A stretch of DNA of 64,000 bases, taken from CAZYJR01 sp964647905. GTDB lineage: Bacteria; Desulfobacterota; DSM-4660; Desulfatiglandales; HGW-15. Made by a program: the position numbers and the translations under genes. Numbering within the stretch: the first letter of the stretch is position 1; every line of letters starts with the position of its first letter. Location of the stretch: the NCBI GenBank assembly GCA_964647905.1, contig CAZYJR010000017.1, positions 10,547 to 74,546 on the forward strand, given 5' to 3'. Positions 27,583-35,875 of this stretch are shown piece after piece. The notes under the pieces are model-generated. The model ran no database searches and was not told where the DNA came from. It worked only from the letters and a program-made list of their open reading frames with translations.

Positions 27583-28350
27583 ATGCATTCCGAGAGCCCG
27601 GGTTTCGTCAGTGTGGAATCGGTCTCGCGCCGGTTCAAGGGACTGGAGGCCGTTGCCTCGGTGAGCCTGGAGGTGGAAAAGGGCCGCATTTTCGGCCTGC
27701 TGGGATCGGACGGAGCGGGTAAATCCACCCTGCTCAGGATGATAGCCACCACCATCAAGCCTTCCTCCGGCCGGATCCTGGTGGGCGGCCTGGACGTGGT
27801 CCGGGATCGCGACCGGGTAAAACCCCGAATCGGCTACATGCCCCAGCGCTTCGGCCTTTACCAGGACCTCAGCGTGGAAGAGAACATGGATTTCTTCATG
27901 GACATCTACCGCATCTCAGGGGCCGAGCGGGAGCGGCGGAAGGAGCGCTACCTGGGTTTTTCCAACCTGACCCCTTTCCTGGGGCGGCCGGCAAGGGACC
28001 TCTCGGGCGGGATGAAGCAGAAGCTTTCCCTCGCCTGCGTGCTGGTCCATCAACCCGAGCTCCTGATCCTGGACGAGCCCACCAACGGCGTGGACCCGGT
28101 GAGCAGGAGGGAGTTCTGGGAGATCCTGAGCGAAATGCGCGAGGCGGGCATGACCGTCATGGTATCCACCGCATACCTGGACGAAGGGGACCTGTGCGAC
28201 GGGCTGGGCCTGATGCACGACTCCAGGCTGATAGCCGCGGGCACCCCGGGTTCCATCAGGGCCGCTCACCCCTCCCTGGAAGAGGCCGTGATCGACCTGA
28301 TCCAAAACAAGGACCAAGGACCGGCAATTGGATTCCGGCAGGGACAATGA
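27583..28350 (+). CDS. ABC transporter ATP-binding protein, first ATPase of efflux operon
   Basis: A 255-residue ABC ATPase with Walker A GSDGAGKST, Q-loop region YMPQRFGLY, signature DLSGGMKQK and Walker B LLILDEPTNGVDP. It resembles the N-terminal half of YbhF. The ATG at 27583 follows GGGGAGG. It overlaps the next ATPase gene by about 23 bases, so a protein that is one fused chain in E. coli is two coupled genes here. It energises the ABC-2 permeases encoded downstream. Confidence 0.92.
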   Translation: MHSESPGFVSVESVSRRFKGLEAVASVSLEVEKGRIFGLLGSDGAGKSTLLRMIATTIKPSSGRILVGGLDVVRDRDRVKPRIGYMPQRFGLYQDLSVEENMDFFMDIYRISGAERERRKERYLGFSNLTPFLGRPARDLSGGMKQKLSLACVLVHQPELLILDEPTNGVDPVSRREFWEILSEMREAGMTVMVSTAYLDEGDLCDGLGLMHDSRLIAAGTPGSIRAAHPSLEEAVIDLIQNKDQGPAIGFRQGQ

Positions 28351-29092
28351 CCGTGCAGTGGTGGTCCGGGACCTGGTCAAGCGTTTCGGGGACTTCGTGG
28401 CGGTGGACCGGGTCTCGTTCGAGCTGGATCGGGGAGAGATATTCGGGTTCCTGGGCCCCAACGGAGCGGGCAAGTCCACCACCATCCGCATGCTCTGCGG
28501 CATAATCGCTCCCACCTCCGGCCATGGGACCGTGGCCGGATGGGACATATACCGGGAGCAGGACTCCATCCGCCACACCGTGGGGTACATGTCCCAGAAG
28601 TTCTCCCTGTACGAGGACCTCACTCCCATGGAAAACATCCGCTTTTACCTGGGCGTATATGACGTGCCGAGGCGGCGGTGGGAGGAGCGCATGGACTGGG
28701 CCCTGGAGATGACCAGGCTCGGACGCGCGGCCGGCCGGCTCACCCGGGAGCTCCCCCCGGGGTGGAGGCAGCGCTTGGCATTGGCCTGTGCACTGCTCCA
28801 CTGGCCGCAGATACTCTTCCTGGACGAGCCGACCTCGGGCGTGGATCCCATAACGCGGAGGCGCTTCTGGGAGTTCGTAAAGGAGCTGGCCGGGGGCGGG
28901 GTCACGGTCTTTGTCACCACCCACTACATGGATGAGGCCCGCAACTGCGGCAGGGTGGTGATGATAAACGAGGGCAGGGTGGTGGCCATGGGAGCGCCCT
29001 CCGAGATCGCCCGGGAGGTGTTCCCGGAAAGGCCCGGGGCCGATCTGAACGACGTATTCGTGCGGCTGATGTCAAGGGATCAAGAGGGCTGA
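28328..29092 (+). CDS. ABC transporter ATP-binding protein, second ATPase of efflux operon
   Basis: A 254-residue ABC ATPase with Walker A GPNGAGKST and Walker B ILFLDEPTSGVDP, and a H-loop in VTTHYMDEA. The signature is degenerate: LPPGWRQR in place of LSGGQ, the same kind of change known in the second half of YbhF. That implies an asymmetric pair with the preceding ATPase. The start is probably the TTG at 28328, inside the previous gene; a GTG at 28358 is possible. The stop shares one base with the ATG of the first permease. Confidence 0.9.
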   Translation: MDSGRDNDRAVVVRDLVKRFGDFVAVDRVSFELDRGEIFGFLGPNGAGKSTTIRMLCGIIAPTSGHGTVAGWDIYREQDSIRHTVGYMSQKFSLYEDLTPMENIRFYLGVYDVPRRRWEERMDWALEMTRLGRAAGRLTRELPPGWRQRLALACALLHWPQILFLDEPTSGVDPITRRRFWEFVKELAGGGVTVFVTTHYMDEARNCGRVVMINEGRVVAMGAPSEIAREVFPERPGADLNDVFVRLMSRDQEG

Positions 29093-30225
29093 TGGATCCG
29101 GTAAGGGTGAAGGCGGTGGCCCGAAAGGAGTTCTTTCACCTGATCAGGGACTTCAGGAGCCTTTATCTCGCCTTTGCGATCCCCCTGCTCCTGATCCTGC
29201 TCTTCGGCTACGCCCTGAGCCTGGACGTGGAGCACATCCGCACGGTGGTGGTGGATCACGACCGCACAGCCCTGAGCCGGGACCTGGTACAAAAGTTGGG
29301 CTCCTCGGTCTACTTCGATGTCATCGGCCACCTTCCCGCAGTCTCTGACGCGGCCCGGCACCTGGACCAGGGCCGCGCCATGGCGGCCCTGGTCATACCT
29401 CCGGGGTGGTCGGCCGGGCTCCGCGCGGACAGGGAGAGCCCGGTCCAGGTGATCCTTGACGGGAGCGATCCCAACTACGCTGGGCTGGCCAGCAGCTATA
29501 TTCTGGCCTTTTTCGAGGCCGAGAACCGGAAGCTCCTTGTGGACTTCCTCAACCGGCGGGGAAGGGAGCCCATCGACCCTCCCATAGAGGGCCGCATCAG
29601 GGTATGGTTCAACGAAGACCTGGAGAGCCGCAATTTCATCATTCCGGGCATCATAGCCATCATAGTTATGATAGCAGGGGCCATCCTCACCTCCTTGGTG
29701 ATAGCCCGGGAGTATGAGAACGGCACCATGGAGACCGTACGGACCCTGCCTTTGACCGGCCCAGAGTTCATCCTGGGAAAGGCGGTTCCCTATTTTTTCA
29801 TAGCAGGGGCGGACGTTCTGGTGGCGGTCCTGATGGGGCAGTTCCTCTTCGGCGTGGTCATGAAGTCGAGCTTCTGGCTGATGGCCCTGGCCTCGGCCTT
29901 TTACCTGGCCGTGGCCCTGAGCCTGGGGCTTCTGATCTCGGTGGTGACCAAAAGCCAGTTGGTGGCCAATCAGATGGCGATCCTGATCACCTACCTCCCT
30001 TCCCTGCTCCTCTCCGACTTCGTCTTCCCGGTGGGCAACATGCCGGCCGTGCTCCAATGGGTGACCCGGCTGGTCCCTGCCACCTACTACATAGACATCC
30101 TGAACGGCCTGTACCTGAGGAAGCTCGGCCTGGCTGAGCTCTGGCCGAGCTACGGGGTGCTCCTTACAATGTCCGCCTTGCTGGCCGCACTCACTTTCGC
30201 CTCCTTCAGAAAGGAGGGAATGTGA
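29092..30225 (+). CDS. ABC-2 type permease (YbhS-like)
   Basis: A 377-residue ABC-2 membrane protein. It has an N-terminal helix (LAFAIPLLLILLFGYALS), a large extracytoplasmic domain at about 45-175, and five clustered helices at about 180-375. Family stretches include ENGTMETVRTLPLTGPEFILGKA and YYIDILNGLYLR. It begins at the last base of the second ATPase gene and is followed after one base by the sister permease. Together they form a heterodimeric exporter, probably for lipophilic drugs or a lipid-like substrate; the substrate is unknown. Confidence 0.9.
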   Translation: MDPVRVKAVARKEFFHLIRDFRSLYLAFAIPLLLILLFGYALSLDVEHIRTVVVDHDRTALSRDLVQKLGSSVYFDVIGHLPAVSDAARHLDQGRAMAALVIPPGWSAGLRADRESPVQVILDGSDPNYAGLASSYILAFFEAENRKLLVDFLNRRGREPIDPPIEGRIRVWFNEDLESRNFIIPGIIAIIVMIAGAILTSLVIAREYENGTMETVRTLPLTGPEFILGKAVPYFFIAGADVLVAVLMGQFLFGVVMKSSFWLMALASAFYLAVALSLGLLISVVTKSQLVANQMAILITYLPSLLLSDFVFPVGNMPAVLQWVTRLVPATYYIDILNGLYLRKLGLAELWPSYGVLLTMSALLAALTFASFRKEGM

Positions 30226-30226
30226 G

Positions 30227-31354
30227 ATGGGCTGGATAAGGGTGAGGGAGCTTGTCAGGAAGGAGTTCATCCAGCTCTTCAGGGACCGGAGGAACCGCCC
30301 GCTGCTGGTCATATCGTCCCTGATCCAGCTCCTGGTCTTCGGCTACGTGGTTACCACCGATGTCCGCGACGTGCGCGTGGCCGTGCTGGACCAGTCACGC
30401 ACCGCCGAGAGCAGGAGGGTGGTGGAGGCCCTGGATGCAAACCCGACCTTCCGCGTCACCCACCGCGCCCGCAGCCCGGAGGACCTGGAGGCGATCCTCC
30501 TGGACCGCGAGGCCGACTTGGCGGTCAAGATCCCGCCGGATCTCTCCGGCCGAATCCGCAAGGAAGGCACGGCAGGGCTTCAGATCCTGGCCGACGGGAG
30601 CATGAGCAACATGGCCTCCATGAGGATCGCCTACACCCAAATGATACTGGACGGATTGAACCAGGAGCTCTTGCGTGAACTCTACCCCATGCGCTTGGAA
30701 TACGGCAGGATCGACGCCAGGGTCCGCACCTGGTACAACCCCAACCTGGAGAGCAGGAACTTCTACGTCCCGGGAATAGTCGCCTTCCTGATCATGCTGA
30801 CCTCGCTGCTTTTCACCTCCATGGCCATCATACGGGAGAAGGAGGCCGGCACCATAGAGCAGCTCATGGTCACCCCCATGAAGCCGTACGAGCTGATCCT
30901 GGGAAAGACCATCCCCTACATCATCATCGCCCAGGCACAGATGGTCCTTGTAACCGCCTTTGCGGTCATTTGGTTCTCAATCCCGCTGCAGGGGAGCATC
31001 CCGCTCCTGTTTGCCGCGACCTGCATATTCCTGCTGAGCACCCTGGGGATAGGTCTCTTCATCTCCACGGTCTCAGCCACCCAGCAACAGGCCATGATGA
31101 CCACCTTCTTCTTCATCATGCCCTTTTTCATGCTGAGCGGTTTCGTCTTCCCCATCTCCAACATGCCCCTGGTGATCCAGTATCTAACCTACCTGAACCC
31201 CTTGAGGTACTTCCTGGTGATCATAAGGGGGGTCTTCCTCAAGGGGGTGGGACTGGAGGTCCTGTGGCCCCAGTTCGCCGCCCTGGTGGTGCTCGGCGCG
31301 GTGGTCTTCCTGGCCGCGGTGCGCTTCTTCAGCCGCACCCGCGGGGCGGGTTGA
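30227..31354 (+). CDS. ABC-2 type permease (YbhR-like)
   Basis: A 375-residue partner of the preceding permease with the same topology. It has one N-terminal helix, a periplasmic domain, and a C-terminal helical bundle containing IIREKEAGTIEQLMVTPMKPYELILGK and the LSGFVFPISNMP loop. ATG at 30227 directly follows the previous stop. It ends the operon; the downstream Smr gene is convergent, with about 23 bases between stops and no strong terminator visible. Confidence 0.92.
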   Translation: MGWIRVRELVRKEFIQLFRDRRNRPLLVISSLIQLLVFGYVVTTDVRDVRVAVLDQSRTAESRRVVEALDANPTFRVTHRARSPEDLEAILLDREADLAVKIPPDLSGRIRKEGTAGLQILADGSMSNMASMRIAYTQMILDGLNQELLRELYPMRLEYGRIDARVRTWYNPNLESRNFYVPGIVAFLIMLTSLLFTSMAIIREKEAGTIEQLMVTPMKPYELILGKTIPYIIIAQAQMVLVTAFAVIWFSIPLQGSIPLLFAATCIFLLSTLGIGLFISTVSATQQQAMMTTFFFIMPFFMLSGFVFPISNMPLVIQYLTYLNPLRYFLVIIRGVFLKGVGLEVLWPQFAALVVLGAVVFLAAVRFFSRTRGAG

Positions 31355-31377
31355 TCGGGCGAGGGGCGGCCCCAAGC

Positions 31378-32043
31378 TCATCGCCTCCTGAGGAGCACGT
31401 AGACCGCTCCGGCCCCTCCGTCATAGGGCCTGGCCGTGGCAAAGGCCAGGACCAGCTTGCGGCCGGGGCCCCTGGTGAACCAAAGCGGGATGGACTCCTT
31501 GAGCACCGGGAGGCTGGAAGGCGAGTTGCGGCCGCGGCCGTGGACGATCAGCACGCACCTGAGCCCCAGGCGGTGGCTCCTGACCAGGAAGTCCCTGACC
31601 CTGTCCCGGGCCTCCTCTCTTGTAAGGCCGTGGAGATCCAGGTGGTCCTGGATCGGTAGCTGGCCCTGCCTGAGCTTGCGCATTGTCTTGCGGCCCACCC
31701 CCTTTACCGCCCCCTCCATATACTCGTCGGTAAAGCTTATCTCCATCTCGGCGGAGCCCTCGACCAGGCGTTTGAGCTCTTCCACCCCTTCCCGAATATC
31801 ATCCGGGGCCGGGTGGGAGGGGTGGGGGAAAACAGGCTTTTTGGGCTTCCTGGCGCGCTCCCGATCCAGGGGCCGGACGCCTTCCATGGCCTTCAGGAAC
31901 GCCCGGTAGTCCTCGGAGAGCGTGTCTTCCTCCGCCCTTGGTTCTTCCGTGCCGGGCGGCGAAGAGGGCGGCTGCTTTGCCACCCTGAGCTCCACGTCCC
32001 CCACAACCGGATTGAAAAGGTCTTTGCGCTTCTTCTTGCCCAT
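31378..32043 (-). CDS. Smr domain protein (MutS2 C-terminal-like endonuclease)
   Basis: A 221-residue protein: a basic, low-complexity N-terminus (GKKKRKDLFN) and a variable linker are followed by a C-terminal Smr domain. The domain has LDLHGLTREEARDRVRDFL and the catalytic-loop VLIVHGRGRNS. Stand-alone Smr proteins are nicking nucleases or RNA/DNA-binding proteins (YdaL/SmrA class). The ATG at 32043 precedes the first family-like residues; an ATG at 32076 is an alternative. It is divergent from purE. Confidence 0.88.
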   Translation of the reverse strand: MGKKKRKDLFNPVVGDVELRVAKQPPSSPPGTEEPRAEEDTLSEDYRAFLKAMEGVRPLDRERARKPKKPVFPHPSHPAPDDIREGVEELKRLVEGSAEMEISFTDEYMEGAVKGVGRKTMRKLRQGQLPIQDHLDLHGLTREEARDRVRDFLVRSHRLGLRCVLIVHGRGRNSPSSLPVLKESIPLWFTRGPGRKLVLAFATARPYDGGAGAVYVLLRRR

Positions 32044-32136
32044 AAACCCGCCCGTGCGATCTGGTCTTTCTTGCATTTTAGCAGCAGTACCGACTATAAC
32101 AACCCCATGGATCAAAGGTGCAGGAGCGGGTAGGAT

Positions 32137-32640
32137 ATGAGCGAAGAGAGAAAGCTGGTTTGTGTGGCCATGGGTTCGGCCTCGGACGCCGGGGTCATGG
32201 ACGGGTGTATCGACACCCTGAAAGAGCTGGGGATTCCCTATGAGCTGCGGGTGGTGTCCGCCCACCGGACGCCGGAGCGGGCCAGGCTTATGGCCGAAGG
32301 GGCCTCGGAGAGGGGAATAGAGGTCATTATCGCCGGGGCTGGATGGGCCGCTCACTTGGCCGGGGTGATCGCCTCCCACACCGACCTGCCTGTGATAGGG
32401 GTGCCCATAGACTCCTCGCCTCTACAGGGCATGGACGCGCTTCTCTCCACCGTCCAGATGCCCCCAGGGGTGCCGGTGGCCACGGTTTCCGTGGGAAAAG
32501 GCGGGGCCAAGAACGCAGCGGTCCTGGCTGCCCGCATCCTGGCCCTGAAGCGCCCGGATGTAAGGGAGCGCCTTTCCGAGTACGGCAAGGAGATGGCGAG
32601 GAAGGTCGCCTCGGACGCCGAGAAGCTGGAAAAGGCCTGA
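32137..32640 (+). CDS. purE: N5-carboxyaminoimidazole ribonucleotide mutase
   Basis: Purine biosynthesis: converts N5-CAIR to CAIR. The 167-residue class I PurE has GSASDAGVMDG at the phosphate-binding N-terminus, VVSAHRTPER and AGWAAHLAGV, then PVIGVPIDSSPLQGMDALLS and VSVGKGGAKNAAVLA. The AGWAAHL loop differs slightly from the usual GGAAHL. No purK is adjacent. Its TGA overlaps the ATG of the next gene (TGATG), so both are translationally coupled. Confidence 0.94.
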   Translation: MSEERKLVCVAMGSASDAGVMDGCIDTLKELGIPYELRVVSAHRTPERARLMAEGASERGIEVIIAGAGWAAHLAGVIASHTDLPVIGVPIDSSPLQGMDALLSTVQMPPGVPVATVSVGKGGAKNAAVLAARILALKRPDVRERLSEYGKEMARKVASDAEKLEKA

Positions 32641-33287
32641 TGCAGGGGGCCAGGGTCATAGACGCGAGGGAAAAGGCGGGTCTCGAGCGCGGAGTCCGGG
32701 AGGCGGCGGAAATCCTGGCGGCCGGGGGTGTGGTGGCCTTCCCCACGGAGTCCTTTTACGGGCTGGGTGTGGATGTAAGAAGCGAGGAGGCGATCCGCCG
32801 TCTCTTCCTGGTGAAGGAGAGGGACCCTGAGAGACCGGTGCTGCTCCTGGCCGCCTCCCGGGAACAAGCGCTTTCCTGTTTCGCGGGCCCTATCCCCCCG
32901 GGAGCCCGCCGCCTGATGGACAAGTTCTGGCCCGGAGGGCTGACTCTGGTCTATTGGGCCGCCCCCGGGGTCAATCCCCTCTTGACGGCCGGTACGGACA
33001 AGATAGGGGTCAGGGTATCCAGCCACCCCGTTCCCACGGCCCTGACCCGGGCCCTGGGGAGTGCGGTCACCGGGACCAGCGCGAACCTCTCGGGACGCGG
33101 ACCGTGCTCAACGGCTCTTGAGGTGGAGGAGTCCCTGGGGCGGGATATAGATCTGATATTGGACGGCGGACCCGCGCCTGGGGGGACGGGCTCCACTGTC
33201 TTGGACATTACCCGAGACCCGCCCGCGGTGATACGCGCCGGGCTGGTGAGCCCAGAGGATGTGGAGCGAACCCTGCTCAAGGGCTGA
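32640..33287 (+). CDS. tsaC: L-threonylcarbamoyladenylate synthase (YrdC/Sua5 family)
   Basis: Makes threonylcarbamoyl-AMP for the t6A modification of ANN-decoding tRNAs. The 215-residue product has AAEILAAGGVVAFPTESFYGLG, KERDPERPVLLLAA, DKFWPGGLTL, IGVRVSSHPV and TGTSANLSG, the YrdC signature in order. It lacks the extra C-terminal Sua5 domain. The ATG at 32640 overlaps the purE stop. Confidence 0.92.
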   Translation: MQGARVIDAREKAGLERGVREAAEILAAGGVVAFPTESFYGLGVDVRSEEAIRRLFLVKERDPERPVLLLAASREQALSCFAGPIPPGARRLMDKFWPGGLTLVYWAAPGVNPLLTAGTDKIGVRVSSHPVPTALTRALGSAVTGTSANLSGRGPCSTALEVEESLGRDIDLILDGGPAPGGTGSTVLDITRDPPAVIRAGLVSPEDVERTLLKG

Positions 33288-33375
33288 ACCGGGCCTCGAT
33301 TATCCACGTGTCCTGACACGTCCCCGCTCGGGACCGGCCGGCAGCTTCTATCCGCCGCGCAATGGATGAATCGTG

Positions 33376-33549
33376 CTACTTCTTCTGACCCTGGCGCACC
33401 CATTCCCTGAGGGCTTCACGCTCGAAGCGCCACTTGTTCAGGACCATTTTGGCCGGGATCTTTCCGGACTTGGCCAGCTTGTAAACGGAGCGCTTCCCCA
33501 GCCTGAGGAACTCCGCGGCCTCTTCAATGGTCAGGATATCCTTTTCCAT
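33376..33549 (-). CDS. Excisionase-family helix-turn-helix protein, copy 1
   Basis: A 57-residue winged-helix DNA-binding protein of the MerR-like excisionase (AlpA/Xis) family. It has LTIEEAAEFLRLGKRSVYKL (HTH), then SGKIPAKMVLNKWRF (wing) and a basic C-terminus. The ATG at 33549 is preceded by AAGGAGA at good spacing. About 75% of residues match copy 2, encoded 84 bases upstream on the same strand, so this is a tandem duplication. No integrase or att site is visible, so a transcriptional role in the adjacent signalling cluster is as likely as excision. Confidence 0.85.
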   Translation of the reverse strand: MEKDILTIEEAAEFLRLGKRSVYKLAKSGKIPAKMVLNKWRFEREALREWVRQGQKK

Positions 33550-33633
33550 TCTGTTTTCTCCTTTTTCTTCCATAATATACAATCCTATTAAGTCTTTGGG
33601 TTAATGTGGGGCGGCGGCCCCGGTCCCCCGGGT

Positions 33634-33810
33634 CTAGTCCTGGGGTGCTTCCCGGACCCACCTCTTCAGGCTTTCCTTTTCAAAGCGCCACTTGTTCAAG
33701 ACCTTTTTGCCCGGGATTTTTCCGGACTTGGCCAGCTTGTAAACGGAACGCTTTCCCAACTGAAGGAATTCAGCCGCCTCTTCGATAGTCAGAATTTCTT
33801 TCTTTTCCAT
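33634..33810 (-). CDS. Excisionase-family helix-turn-helix protein, copy 2
   Basis: A 58-residue paralogue of the preceding HTH gene, with LTIEEAAEFLQLGKRSVYKL and SGKIPGKKVLNKWRF. Its C-terminus (KESLKRWVREAPQD) differs from copy 1. The nucleotide sequences of both copies align over most of their length (for example, both carry the same run around 33471-33490 and 33721-33740). The ATG at 33810 follows a GGAGTGGAG ribosome-site-like stretch. It lies 24 bases after the stop of the CheY-like receiver, so the order is receiver, HTH2, HTH1 in one transcript. Confidence 0.85.
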   Translation of the reverse strand: MEKKEILTIEEAAEFLQLGKRSVYKLAKSGKIPGKKVLNKWRFEKESLKRWVREAPQD

Positions 33811-33834
33811 GTCTCCACTCCACTCCGCTCTTTT

Positions 33835-34254
33835 CTATTTCATCAACTCCCACGAGTTTGACGGCTCCTCAGGTATCGCATCCGCCTCCTGGAGAACCCC
33901 TTGAATGGTCCTTGCCAGCAGGCCCGGGGTGAAGGGTTTTTCCAGGTAAACCGAGACACCAATGCTCTCGGCTTCTTGTTCCAGGTTTTCGCTGCCGTAA
34001 CCCGTCACCAGGATGGTGATCAAGTCATCCCGCAGTTCCTTGGCCGCCCGTATCAGCCCCAGTCCATCCATTTGAGGCATACGGAAGTCGGTCACCAACA
34101 ATCTTACCGGGCTCGATTTCTCTCCGGCTTCCTTCAAAACCTCCAGGGCCTCTGCCCCGGTCTCAACGGCCCTTACTTCATAGCCCATACTCATGAGACC
34201 GAGTTTGAGGGCACTCAAGGTGCCGGGATCGTCGTCAACCAGGAGGAGCTTCAT
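33835..34254 (-). CDS. Single-domain response regulator (CheY-like receiver)
   Basis: A 139-residue receiver domain. It has the acidic pair LLLVDDDPG at the N-terminus, the phosphoacceptor Asp in LLVTDFRMPQMDG at about residue 57, the Thr/Ser switch in LVTGYGS, and the Lys in YLEKPFTPG. There is no output domain, only a ~15-residue tail. The ATG at 34254 is the natural start. It is preceded by 235 bases after the NtrC-type gene and followed by the two HTH genes. It may relay phosphate in the same pathway as the neighbouring kinase. Confidence 0.92.
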   Translation of the reverse strand: MKLLLVDDDPGTLSALKLGLMSMGYEVRAVETGAEALEVLKEAGEKSSPVRLLVTDFRMPQMDGLGLIRAAKELRDDLITILVTGYGSENLEQEAESIGVSVYLEKPFTPGLLARTIQGVLQEADAIPEEPSNSWELMK

Positions 34255-34489
34255 ATGTACCCCGAAAAAGCAAGATTCGTTCCATTTTCGGGAAAAGAAG
34301 GCCTCTTTCGGGTTTAAAAATGATATCAAGTGGATATCCGAAATTAGAAAAAGCCGTCCTCAAGTGCGTTTACCAGGCGAAGGGGGGTCAAAATGGCGCC
34401 CATAAGTGTTTGGCGATAACGTAACATACTGAAATAGAAAACCAAAGCTTGCCACGCCAAAGTGGCGCTATTGGTGCCAAATTGGCAGT
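34255..34489 (-). promoter_or_regulatory. Regulatory spacer upstream of the receiver gene with candidate sigma-54 site
   Basis: An AT-richer 235-base spacer between the NtrC-type gene and the receiver gene. Reading the minus strand, TGGCAC-N5-GCGC (34464-34479) has the invariant GG and GC of a -24/-12 promoter at correct spacing, though the -12 box departs from TTGC. Two small adjacent hairpins (CGCCA-AAG-TGGCG and TGCCA-AAT-TGGCA) overlap it. If used, the transcript would have a leader of about 200 nt. Confidence 0.3.
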
Positions 34490-35875
34490 TCAGTGGTATG
34501 CCTTGAGCCGCCTCTGCAGTGTGCGAAGGCCAATCCCCAAGAGCTCGGCGGCGCGTGTCCTGTTCCCCTCGGTAGCCTCGAGGACCTTGCGTATATGGCG
34601 CTTTTCCACCTCGGCCAGCGGAAGGAGCGGCTCGACCCAAGTGCCGCTGAGACCGGCCGAGGGTATTTCCTCCTCCAGGTGGGGCAGCGCGGATGCCGGT
34701 CCGAGCGTTTCCCCCCTCTCGGCGAGCACCGCGGAGGCTATGATGTTTTCCAACTGGCGCACGTTTCCCGGGAAGGAGAACTCCACGAGGCGCTCGGCCA
34801 GCTCCGGAGAAATGCCGGTTATATTCTTGCCGCTCTTGGCCGCGTGCTTCTTGAGGAAGTGCTTGGCTATGGGCAGGATGTCGCGTCGTCTTTCCCTCAG
34901 CGGCGGTATATGGATGTGGCACACGTTCAGGCGGTAGTAGAGGTCGCTGCGGAAACGCTCCCGTGACACCTCGTTCTGGATATTGCGATTGCTGGCCGCA
35001 ATGATGCGCACATCCACCTTCTTGGATCTTGTGCTTCCCAGGCGGTAGAGTTCTCTTTCCTGGATCACCCTGAGTATGGCCCCCTGGAGGTCCTGGTCGA
35101 GCTCGGTTATCTCGTCCAGGAACAGGGTGCCGCCGTGCGCCTCCTCGAAGAAGCCCTTTTTGTCCGTTACCGCTCCTGTATAGGCCCCTTTGGAGTGGCC
35201 GAAAAGGTCGTTCTCGAACAGTGTCCTGCTGATGGCGGGCATGCTGACCGGCAGAAACGGCCCGTTGGACCTCGGGCTCAGGCGGTGTATGATCCGGGCG
35301 AGCATATCCTTGCCCACACCGGTCTCACCGGTTATCACCAGGTTGTAGTCGTTTGCGGCGTAGGTCTCGGCCTCGTGGAAGACCATGGCCATGGCCTCGT
35401 CCTCTGCAACCATTTCCTTGAAGGCCTCGGGCTTGTCCAGATCGGCGAACGATCGGCTCCCCTCGAGGAGCTCCACCTTGTGCAGCAGGTCATGCTTTTG
35501 GAGCGCATTGTTAACGGATATTACCAGCTTTTCCCTTTGGAGCGGCTTGACCAGATAATCAAAGGCCCCGTATTTCATGGCCTCGACTGCCGTGGGCAGG
35601 TCGTCCACAGCGGTCACTATCAGGCACTCCACCTCTGGGAACTCCTGCTTCATTCCCCTCAGGAGCTCTATTCCCTGGATGTGGGGCAGGATCAGATCCA
35701 GAATGACCAGGTGGAATCTGTGCTCCCGGAGCAGCTCCATGGCCCGCCGGCCGTCCGATAGGAGCGCGGGCTCGGGGAGCCCCGCACTGACCAGGATGGC
35801 CCCTATGCTCAGGAGCAATCCCTGGTCGTCGTCCACCACAAGGATGGGCGTCTTGTTAAGGGGTACGGATTCCAT
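34490..35875 (-). CDS. NtrC-family sigma-54-dependent response regulator
   Basis: A 461-residue activator: receiver domain (about 8-125, VVDDDQGLL, phosphoacceptor in LVILDLILP, KPLQ), AAA+ domain (about 155-380) and a C-terminal Fis-type HTH. The AAA+ part has Walker A GETGVGKDM, the sigma-54 contact loop GAYTGA and Walker B GTLFLDEI. The HTH includes KVLEATEGNRTRAAELLGIG. It should activate sigma-54 promoters when phosphorylated by the histidine kinase encoded upstream, whose gene overlaps its start by 20 bases. The nearest candidate target is the receiver-HTH operon downstream. Confidence 0.95.
   Translation of the reverse strand: MESVPLNKTPILVVDDDQGLLLSIGAILVSAGLPEPALLSDGRRAMELLREHRFHLVILDLILPHIQGIELLRGMKQEFPEVECLIVTAVDDLPTAVEAMKYGAFDYLVKPLQREKLVISVNNALQKHDLLHKVELLEGSRSFADLDKPEAFKEMVAEDEAMAMVFHEAETYAANDYNLVITGETGVGKDMLARIIHRLSPRSNGPFLPVSMPAISRTLFENDLFGHSKGAYTGAVTDKKGFFEEAHGGTLFLDEITELDQDLQGAILRVIQERELYRLGSTRSKKVDVRIIAASNRNIQNEVSRERFRSDLYYRLNVCHIHIPPLRERRRDILPIAKHFLKKHAAKSGKNITGISPELAERLVEFSFPGNVRQLENIIASAVLAERGETLGPASALPHLEEEIPSAGLSGTWVEPLLPLAEVEKRHIRKVLEATEGNRTRAAELLGIGLRTLQRRLKAYH

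Noticed and set aside
33376..33810. Integrated element boundary around the excisionase-like genes
   Set aside because: No integrase, tRNA target, att-like direct repeat or phage gene is visible on either side.
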